DNA from: Chondrilla cf. caribensis
Lineage: Eukaryota > Porifera > Demospongiae > Chondrillida > Chondrillidae
Direction of reading: 5' to 3'
Assembly (NCBI GenBank): GCA_964020155.1
Contig: OZ026566.1
Coordinates: 4,467,151 to 4,531,150 of the forward strand
Length of the DNA: 64,000 nucleotides
The notes below the pieces were generated by a model, which was given only the letters and a program-made list of their open reading frames with translations, had not been told where the DNA came from and did no database searches. Position numbers and translations under genes: made by a program. This document shows, piece after piece, positions 54,770 through 64,000 of the stretch. Each line of letters opens with the position of its first letter. The first letter of the stretch is position 1.

Positions 54770-57423
54770 TGTGTATGTGTGTGTGTGTGTGTGTGTCTGT
54801 GAGGGAGGGAGTTCAGTCAATACTCACCTGAATGGGCTCCCGATAGGGACAAGGAAGAGGCAAGGTCACAGTGCACACATATGCCGGTGTGTGAGTGTCA
54901 TCGGGGTCCACAACATAGAGGCTGTGGTATCTCCTGGGAACTTTCTTCACAGTGAAATGGGGTTGGACCTTAGTGTACACATCGTGTGGTAACTTCTGGC
55001 AGTACCTGAGGTACATACGGAACAGAAAAGTACACAATAACAATTGAATTGTGTGAAGCAAGGTTGTGAATTATGGTGATGCATGATTGTAGTGACATCT
55101 GGGAAACTGGTGAAGAGTCCAAATGAGCATTACTACACGAAAATACAAGCACACTCCCTATGGAGTGGCTGTAGGTCTTGTGGTGACCAGCAAAAGAATT
55201 CCTTTAATTGCTGGTCACCATGTATCACTTGGTGTGTCAATATGTACTATCCTGAAAAGACAGGTAAACAGAAGACAGGTAAACAGCTGTGTTGTTTGGT
55301 TAATTAAAACTAAAACTAAATGCAAAGTGAAAAACCAAATAGCAACTAACTAAATTTTGTCACCCTCAATATCATGTTGAGAACTCACATGTGTAGCAAA
55401 CTGAGACTGGAGCTCAAACTGGCCTTTGCTCCCTGCTCTCCGTAAGGCTGATAAGGAGGTACATCCTCGCTAGCGGCCTCCTTGAGTTCGTCCCCACTGG
55501 GTACAGAGCGTTGCTTCCTGACCAGTTCCCTCAAAGCAGTCTCCAGATCTTTGTAATATTCAAGTGTACCCCGCTGGTCTCTCTCATGTGCGGCGTTCAC
55601 CATCATAATATACTGAGACTTCCGGGCTCGAGCCCTGCCTTTCGACTGGATGTAAGAGCGGATGTCATTAGGGAGGTCAAATCGGACAATCAAATTACAA
55701 TGCGGCACATCCAGTCCTTCCTCCACTACACTTGTGGCGATAAGGAGATTGGTCCTTTTCCTTCTGAATCTCCAAAGCACGTCTTCTTGCTTAGATGCTT
55801 TCATTGCTTCCTTCACAGAGCTGCCTGCCCCGTGTCCTACCAGATAGTCACACTTGATATACTGCAAGTCCGGCTGGGTCTTCCTGAGTGTGTTGATCAG
55901 TTCGCAGAGCCGAACTGCTGTACTGCGGCGCTGGACAAACACAATGCCACAGAGCTTATCCGGTTTGTCCAGCAGAGAGTGTGACAGCTGGTGGTCATTT
56001 CCTACATTTGTTTCTCCACTTTCAATCCCGTAATCTCCTAGAATTCGAAGAAGACAGTTGACTTTTGAGGCAACTGGAGCCGTCCTAGCAGGTCCCTGAC
56101 CACTGCTGGCAGACCCTTGCTTCACCAAGCGAAGAAACACTCTCAAGGCAGTGTTGGTGGACTCCAGTAACCTTTTGTCCTTGGTACCCATCATTGTACC
56201 TTGAGAGTAATAAATGTTCTGTATGGTCTTAGCAGCCTCCACAGCCACCTGATAGGCTGACGAGACCCCTAAGGATTCCAGCGTGTAGTGAACATCGTCC
56301 AGTAGCCCTTTGCAAGTGTCCTGAGCCCTGGGGCATTCTTGCTTCTGCTGTTTACTGAAATTCTGAATGATGTCAAGAGGACTAGAGAGGACGCGCAGGA
56401 CAGCATCCAGTGACCTGTCCTCTGATGTGGTGTATCTGACGAAGGACTCCTTTGGTTGAGTTGCACAGTTGTCCACCATGATCAGGTCAGCGGCTGTCTG
56501 ACAGCGGCATCGCATGTAGCTCTCCAGTTTTCTGATGGACGACTCTAGTTCATGGGGCTTTGTCTTGGCTTTGATGAGTGACGCTGTGAGGCCCAGGACA
56601 CGAGGGAGGTCCGCTTCTGGGAAGCTTTCAAAATGTCTCATAATTTCACGATAAGGGTGGCTTTTGGTGCAGTGGTGACACTCATCAATAATCAGAAGGT
56701 TGATCTTTGAGAGGGGAAATTCGGTTGGGAAGTGATTCAGGATATTGAGGAAGATTTGATGTGTCATGACAAGAACGTGATTCTTTTCAAATTCCCCCTT
56801 CCACCTCAGCTTGTCCCAGTTGTCCACGTTCATGTCACCTTTGTACATACCAACGTTTAGAGACAAATGGTCTTTGATGTAGTGAGCTTGTTGCTGAACT
56901 AACGGGACTGAATGGAAAGAGCAGACCAAAAATGAATACACAAGCAGGAGGGTCATGTATGTACATGTGATATACATGTGACTTGAAGGAAGCTCATATA
57001 CATGTGGAATACATGTAAATGGCAGGAGGGTCACATACATGTGATATACATGTGACATACATGTGACATACACGTGACCAGTAGGTCACATACATGTGAC
57101 ATACACGTGACTGGCAGGAAGGTCATACACATGTGACGTACATGTGACTGGTATGGTCACAACTTGTGGTTGGAATGTGACCTACCTGATGGTACAAGAA
57201 ATATAGTTCGTTTGTGATTATCCCACGAACCATGGATTTCATGCTGTAATTCTCTGATCAGCATCACCGCTATGAACGTCTTGCCAGCCCCTGTACCGAG
57301 ATTAACTATAGTGTTCTCCTCAATGGCAAGCGACAGTAACTCAAGTTGATAATCCCTGGGTTGAACTTTGAACTGAGACAGCCATAATTTCTGTTTTTCT
57401 CTTGACGCCACTTGTTCAGCCAT
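50927..57423 (-). CDS. DICER1: Dicer ribonuclease
   Basis: Dicer cuts double-stranded RNA and pre-miRNA hairpins into small RNAs. Nine exons join in frame: 57423-57186, 56907-55389, 55005-54828, 54594-54388, 54319-54158, 53859-51892, 51649-51463, 51385-51313 and 51098-50927, giving 1567 residues. The helicase has Walker A GTGAGKT (43-49) and DECH (154-157), and motif [15 protein letters not shown] is present. A DUF283-type dimerisation region follows, then platform/PAZ (about 916-1013). RNase IIIa has ERLEILGD (1107-1114) and DCVE (1204-1207). RNase IIIb has EFLGDAVLD (1337-1345) and GDLIE (Asp1454, Glu1457). A C-terminal double-stranded RNA-binding domain completes it. All eight catalytic acidic positions appear conserved, so it should be active. 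Shorter than human DICER1 (about 1920). Confidence 0.96.
54630..54800 (-). repeat. (GT)n/(CA)n microsatellite in DICER intron 3
   Basis: A long GT array on the plus strand (CA on the Dicer sense strand) with GCGC and GTTGT interruptions. Confidence 0.95.
56950..57165 (-). repeat. CATGTGATATA-type minisatellite in DICER intron 1
   Basis: About 215 bases of imperfect ACATGTGACATACATGTGAT-like units, rich in the palindrome ACATGT, fill most of the 278-base intron 1. Confidence 0.9.
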
Positions 57424-57728
57424 CAGACGTTAGACCTAGCAAAATAAACCCCTTTAACAATCACAGACTCAAACACTCGCAGCAGTGGGCTAAGACACTT
57501 ACCGACCACCGAAATGAACTGATCACGAGTATTGTCCTATGTACACCTAGTGATACTTGTACTAGATCTCGTTGTCTGAACGTAGTTCATCAGAAGAAAG
57601 ACGACCTACATTTCAACGGTAGTCGGCTCATTCCAAGAATTGGACTGGTAGCGGGAAAGTAGAAGGGGAAACCCCTCAATACATCAAAAATGGCCGATTC
57701 CAGAAGTCAAAATTTGTGGGATCTCTAA
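57424..57728. promoter_or_regulatory. divergent promoter region, DICER and ALKBH6
   Basis: 305 bases separate the DICER and ALKBH6 start codons. The region should contain both 5' UTRs and promoters; no TATA box or coding segment is recognised. Confidence 0.45.
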
Positions 57729-59233
<1,505 letters not shown>

Positions 59234-59313
59234 TAGAATGTACACATTAATTTTCACTATAATACCACAGAATATGTACATTTGAAGCAAAAATAAATAA
59301 TATAAAAGTATTA

Positions 59314-60495
59314 TTAACATTCAGAAATCTCATTACAGGTCTTTTTAGATCGTTCTTCTTCAAGAGAGTCCCCTTCAGAGTGTTCTGTGTTTCGGATTGA
59401 CCCGTGTGGTGATTTCTCACTGCTGCACGAACCCATCTTTTCCTTAGCTGAAGTCGAGTGCCGCAACCTCTTAGCTTTCAGTTTAGTGTGAACACGAGAG
59501 CACCTTGTCTTCAGTCGAGACCAGAACTTCTTCATTACATCGCCAATGGCAGCCAAGATAATGGACAAGTATGCCAGTCCAATAAATAGCCAACCAGTGG
59601 TGCAGATTATGTACACACTTCTGGTTGATGGGTCACTTGGCACATTTATCTGTTGCCCGGCCACCAAGTCCCCAAACCCAATTGTGCTCAATGTAATGAA
59701 TACATAGTAGATTGCTTCGGTGTAGTGCCACTTCTCAATGGTTGCTAACAGAGCAGCGGGGATTAGCACAAATAGGGACACTCCGACTGCTACAATGATG
59801 AGTGTCCCTAGAAGTCGAATCCACATAGATTTGCTACTGAGACGTTCGTAGATCAACTTGGGTCCATGGAGCAGCACCTGTCCAATCATGGCCAGGAAGA
59901 TCACACAGAGCGGGATACCAATAACAGCATATGCCACGCAAAAGATCTTCCCAGAAACAGTGGATGGAACAATGGTGCCATAGCCTACATGAGGGAATGA
60001 TCCTTGTTAGATCTTGTGTGAAGACACTTACATAGTCAACACAGAGATCTTACACATTGCGCACAATGTAGTCAACATGGACAGCTTCACTCTACACTCA
60101 CCAATAGTGGTTACCACTGTGGTGGCAAAGAAAACTGCGTTACTAAACTGCCAGATGGGGGCTCTATTGCGTACGAGCAATCCATTATCACAAGCTGTGG
60201 CAAAATCATCGAATATACCTTCTATCTCACTTCTCGTAACGTTGAAAGTCACTGTCAGGTTGTGGATCAGTCTCTCCCTTGTAGATTGAATGGTTTCTAT
60301 CCGAATCAACTCTTCGGGCGCTTCTAGAGCCGTGAAAATAGCTCCTCCGATGAGAAGGTAGACGAAAACGACCACCCCAACTATAATAGACTGGTAACAA
60401 GAATTAAATGATTTCCAATATGCTCTCCAACGGTTCTTTACATGCTTTCTACATCTTTCCCCCGATTTTGAATGAGATATCGACGACAAGGGCAC
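59314..60495 (-). CDS. two-pore-domain potassium channel (K2P), 5' end unresolved
   Basis: A background K+ leak channel subunit of the plasma membrane. Two exons are clear: 60495-60102 and 59984-59314 (at least 354 residues). M1 is VGVVVFVYLLIGGAIF. The extracellular cap has sequons NLT and NVT. Pore 1 is TTVVTTIGYG (split by the intron inside the filter). M2 is VAYAVIGIPLCVIFLAMIG. Pore 2 is TLSTIGFGDLVAG, followed by M4 and a basic, Ser-rich tail. The GYG/GFG filter pair is typical of K2P channels. No in-frame ATG lies between 60495 and M1 (the codon at 60495 is GTG), so a short 5' exon probably lies upstream, near or inside TRIT1. It is divergent from TRIT1. Confidence 0.88.
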
Positions 60496-60620
60496 GACGC
60501 AATAGATGTATGTAACACGCAGTGTACATGTACTTGTCCGTCCTGGGGTATGTTGTGTTGCAATAAATGTAAATGTGATGCAATCGATCTATAAATGGCC
60601 GTCAGTTGCATGTAACCCAT

Positions 60621-63380
60621 ATGCAAGGAAGAACTTTGTTAAGAATGGCAGAAAGACGAATGTTAAAGCCCAAAGGTTTGTGCTTGCTTTGTACCAAATA
60701 TTGTACAAATATAACAAAGGCATGATGATCTCTTTGTTTTTTAGTCTTGGTTGTATCTGGAACTACAGCAGTTGGAAAAACTGACTTGTCCATTTCTCTA
60801 GCTACGAAACTGAACGGAGAGATTATTTCAGCTGATTCTGCACAAGTAAAGACAATGTTGTGTGTATGTGTGTGTGTGTGTGTGTGTGTACCTGCAGCTG
60901 TATGTATTAAAAGCTATATTCTTTGTAAGTAGGTATTCAAGGGGATGAACATAGGAACTGCTAAGCTAGACTATCGTGCACAGAAGGAAACCCCCCACCA
61001 CATGCTTGATGTTGTTAGCGTAACAGAGATGTTTACAGCTGGAGACTTTAGAGACAGAACATATGAGATAATTGAGGTGATTTCCTTGATATTCTGGCAT
61101 GTAGATAGATAGAAACTATTTTGTACAGAAAATGAGCAAATGTTCTATCATCCATAAACTGATCTTCCTTGGAAGATGGTCTGATGTAAGGTCGTGTATC
61201 CACACCACAAGTCATGTTCTGTTGTTTCCAGGATATGCACACCCAAGGGAAAGTACCTATCATTGTGGGTGGGACCAGTTTTTACATCAAGACATTCTTG
61301 GAAGGGCGTGGGGGTGAAGCTCCGTCCTCCACTTCTGATGGGCAGTCCAGAGTAGATGATGTCATTAAAGGAAAAAATTGGGAGGAGAGGTAGGTAGTCT
61401 TTCTTTGTTAATGAGTTGTTTACTACTGGACTCGGCAACATCTGTTGTAAGCTTAGAGTGTCTTGCTCGGTTGGACAAGGAGTACGCTAGCACCCTCAGT
61501 TGTGGAGATTGGTATCGTCTCAGAAGGGCTCTTGAGATTTGCATTGTATCTGGAAAGTCAGTCTCGTTTCAGTTTCTGTTGTTTTCTGCATGTGATAGCT
61601 CAAGGAGATGTTTGCATATAATCCTATGTAGGCCAGTCACACATTTCAAAAGAGAAGTAAAGCTTGAAGAATTGCCATTTGAGTGCAAGTGTCTCTTTTT
61701 AACCATGCCCCGCGATATGTTGTACAAGAGAATTGACGCTCGATGTGAGGCTATTGTTGAAAATGGCCTGTTTGAGGTACACATCAAAGATGTAATGTGT
61801 TTGTTCCAAGATGTCATGCTAGATGGTGCTGCTTATGCTCTTCAGGAAGTTGTTGATTTGGTTGTGAACCATGGTTTAGTTGCCGAATCTCAAGCGGGCC
61901 GGTGTATCGGGTACAGACAAGCATTGAACTATCTCAAAGAGGCATGGGACTTTCCTGAGTCCCTGAAGCAAGATGCCCCATGCCAGAAGGTAGTAACATT
62001 TCATTCTCAGGTTCCTGTCAATTAGTAAGAGAAATCAACAAGTTATTCTGTTGCTTATTCCTCTTAAGGTTGATACCAAGAGTGAACTTGCTCATAAACA
62101 GTTCGTTGACTTCATTCTCCACTACCAAGCTAGTACTAGGTAACTAGATACATGCTGTGTCATGTCGAGCAGCATGAGTTGTTCATCAGTGCTGTCTGTG
62201 CTGGTACAGGCAGCTTGCCCAAAGCCAACTGACCTGGCACAGGAAGGAAGGTTATTTCCAGTGGTTGAATATGGCTCCTGGTGGGCATACTTGTGGATTA
62301 GACAGAGTGTCTGAGGCTGTCTGTGGATGGCTGACCAGTGACAAGAAGCTACCACCTGAGTTAGAAGGAACGAGTTTGAAGCAGTTGGTGAGCTGGTATT
62401 CTTGTACATACACTATGCATGGCTAATATAATTGGTATGGGGGGTATGGGTGGTATGGGGGTATGGGGGGTATGGATGGTATGGGTGATATGGGAGGTAT
62501 GGGGAGTATGGGTGGTATGGGTGATATGGGTGATATGGGAGGTATGGGGAGTATGGGTGGTATGGGTGATATGGGGGGTATGGGGGTATGGGGGGTATGG
62601 GTGATATGGGAGGTATGGGGAGTATGGGTGGTATGGGTGATATGGGGGGTATGGGGGTATGGGGAGCATGGGGGGTATGGGTGGTATGGGTGGTATGGGG
62701 AGTATGGGTGGTATGGGTGATATGGGGGGTATGGGGGGTATGGGGGTATGGGGAGTATGGGGGGTATGGGTGGTATGGGTGATATAGGTGGTATGGATAT
62801 TGGGGTATGGGAGTATGGTGGGTATGGGTGGTATGGGGGATATGGGTGGTATGGGGGGTATAGGGGTATGGGGGTATGTAGTCTTGTGTAGCCAACCCCT
62901 TTTCCGGAATGCTTCCTTATTTGGAAACTAAGGAAGCATTCCGGAAAAGGGACTGGCTACGCGTGACTAGGGGGTATGGGTGGCATGGCTGATATGTGTG
63001 GAATGGGTAGTATGGGTAATGTGAATGGTATTTTATATTCTGATTTTATGTATGTTTTGTGTATACCTTCTACTGCACACAGTTGTAGTTATGTCCATGT
63101 ATTTTGCTAGATAGTAATCTTGTACAATGCTACCAGTACAAGCTGGTTACCTTATTGGGCTGTCTTCATGTGATAAAAATGGTCGATCTCCCTGGTGTTA
63201 GTCTGAGCCAATTTCTGGCTGCTACTATTGTGAGGCCACTACTGTTTGCTACTATTCTTGTAGACCAAGGTGGAGCATCAGGCTGTGAAGAGCATCAACC
63301 CCCACATTGATCTCAATGTTCATCAAAATCTATGTCGTCTAGAACAATTGTTAAGCAAACACAGAACCTCCAACTCTTAG
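60621..63380 (+). CDS. TRIT1: tRNA dimethylallyltransferase (isopentenyltransferase)
   Basis: The enzyme adds an isopentenyl group to A37 of tRNAs reading UNN codons, in cytosol and mitochondria. Ten exons join in frame: 60621-60675, 60745-60845, 60933-61076, 61232-61389, 61452-61556, 61632-61776, 61846-61989, 62069-62139, 62210-62387 and 63264-63380, giving 405 residues. The P-loop is GTTAVGKT (24-31); [15 protein letters not shown] and [10 protein letters not shown] follow, and [13 protein letters not shown] is the MiaA-type tRNA-binding block. Two in-frame starts (60621, 60645) exist; the longer gives a basic N-terminus that could be mitochondrial. The exon 5 acceptor (TTGTAAG) is weak. 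The C2H2 zinc finger of vertebrate TRIT1 is not seen; the last exon is unfamiliar. Confidence 0.88.
62415..63025 (+). repeat. G-rich minisatellite (GGTATGGG)n in TRIT1 intron 9
   Basis: About 600 bases of 9-12-bp units built from GGTATGGGTGGTATGGGGGG-type words, with dense GGG runs on the sense strand. It is interrupted at 62888-62960 by a hairpin. Confidence 0.95.
62888..62960. repeat. near-perfect 73-bp inverted repeat inside the G-rich array
   Basis: Arms starting GTAGCCA and ending TGGCTAC pair over about 30 bp (core CTTTTCCGGAATGCTTCCTT with its complement) around a short loop TTTGGAAAC. The G-rich repeat resumes after it, so it looks like an insertion into the array. A foldback mini-element is the simplest reading. 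Confidence 0.85.
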
Positions 63381-63495
63381 GCACATTTTATTGTATAATG
63401 CAGTAATGCGTAAGTGTATATGTGTGTACAGGTGAAAATATTATGCACAAACGATGGTAAGTAAGAGTCATTAGCTACTCATAGTTTGGTTTTGT

Positions 63496-64000
63496 TCACG
63501 TATTTCCATGTCTTTCAGAATCACGTTGTGTTTCTCCTTCATCTTGTTCTCTTTTATCTTGTTCTCTTTTGTCAACATCTTCTGTTGGTAGACTTGAATG
63601 TGTTCTGTACACCTGCTTGCATCGAATACAGCTCAGCACTCTGGACACTACCTTGTTTTCTATTATACCAAAGAACTGACCAATCTGTTGAACAAGCAGG
63701 GATATATAAGCCATCCCAGCAAAGAGCCATATTGAGAAGCATATGTCATAAACTGTTCTAGCAGTGGCTGTGTAGCTGGTTTGCATGGCAGGTATATAGT
63801 CACCAAAACCTATTGTTGTCAAGGTCACTACTGTGAAATAGAGGGCTTCACCGTAAGACCACTTTTCGATAGAACTAAATATGGTGGACGGAAGAACTGC
63901 AAATATGCACCACCCTGTTGTGACGAGGAGCACGTAGCTGATAGCAACCACCATCCAGTGGTTTTGGACGGACTGACACACACTCTGGTACAACATTGAG
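63496..64000 (-). CDS. second two-pore-domain potassium channel, partial (C-terminal half)
   Basis: The C-terminal half of another K2P channel, cut by the window edge. It shows M3 (WMVVAISYVLLVTTGWCIFAV), pore 2 TLTTIGFGDYIPA, M4 (SIWLFAGMAYISLLV) and a charged tail with EQDKREQD repeats, ending at the stop 63496-63498. The ATG at 63994-63996 is internal to the family sequence, so the gene must continue beyond position 64000. It resembles the K2P channel at 59314 (EKW.Y.EA, TIGFGD), suggesting a local duplication with TRIT1 lying between the copies on the other strand. Confidence 0.88.
   Translation of the reverse strand, partial: SMLYQSVCQSVQNHWMVVAISYVLLVTTGWCIFAVLPSTIFSSIEKWSYGEALYFTVVTLTTIGFGDYIPAMQTSYTATARTVYDICFSIWLFAGMAYISLLVQQIGQFFGIIENKVVSRVLSCIRCKQVYRTHSSLPTEDVDKREQDKREQDEGETQRDSERHGNT

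Overview
This is a eukaryotic nuclear window, most probably from an early-branching animal and plausibly a sponge. Genes are split into short GT-AG exons, intergenic gaps are small, and introns are full of (GT)n/(CA)n microsatellites and minisatellites. The gene set is animal-like: two-pore potassium channels, a single full-length Dicer, a LRRK-type ROCO kinase, a FAM155/Mid1-like protein, radial spoke RSPH9, HAAO and Mediator MED9. The C-terminal domain of the ROCO kinase looks like the divergent death domains that are abundant in sponges. The species assignment is inference; the animal assignment is firmer. For most genes below I joined the exons by hand, and the summed exon lengths are multiples of three.

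Layout, left to right. BCKDHA (+, 139-2816). YIF1 (-, 3856-6341), head-to-head with DPH6 (+, 7345-9031); an 808-bp inverted-repeat transposon-like element lies between their starts. BROX (+, 9194-11937). A 1650-residue coiled-coil protein, possibly ICE1 (+, 12224-19975), carrying two coding minisatellites. HAAO (+, 21427-25761). TMEM229-like (-) and MED9 (+) diverge from starts 48 bp apart. RSPH9 (-) and a BAR-PH-ArfGAP protein (+) also diverge. The ANK-LRR-Roc-COR-kinase-death-domain gene (+, 37794-44935) follows. NALF/FAM155-like (-) and YIPF4 (+) diverge. ASRGL1 (-), tRNA-Gln (+) and DICER (-, 50927-57423) are followed by ALKBH6 (+). A two-pore K channel (-), TRIT1 (+) and a second, truncated two-pore K channel (-) reach the right edge.

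The genes do not form one pathway; this is ordinary mixed housekeeping and signalling content. Recurring themes are divergent gene pairs with very short shared promoters, two Yip1/Yif1-family Golgi proteins (YIF1 and YIPF4), and two K2P channels flanking TRIT1.

Three observations stand out. The first is the ROCO kinase ending in a death domain, a combination of LRRK-like and DAPK-like parts. The second is a pattern in which (GT)n arrays begin at, or a few bases after, 5' splice sites on the sense strand. The third is a roughly 25-copy 31-bp minisatellite in the ArfGAP gene whose unit contains that exon's own splice donor.
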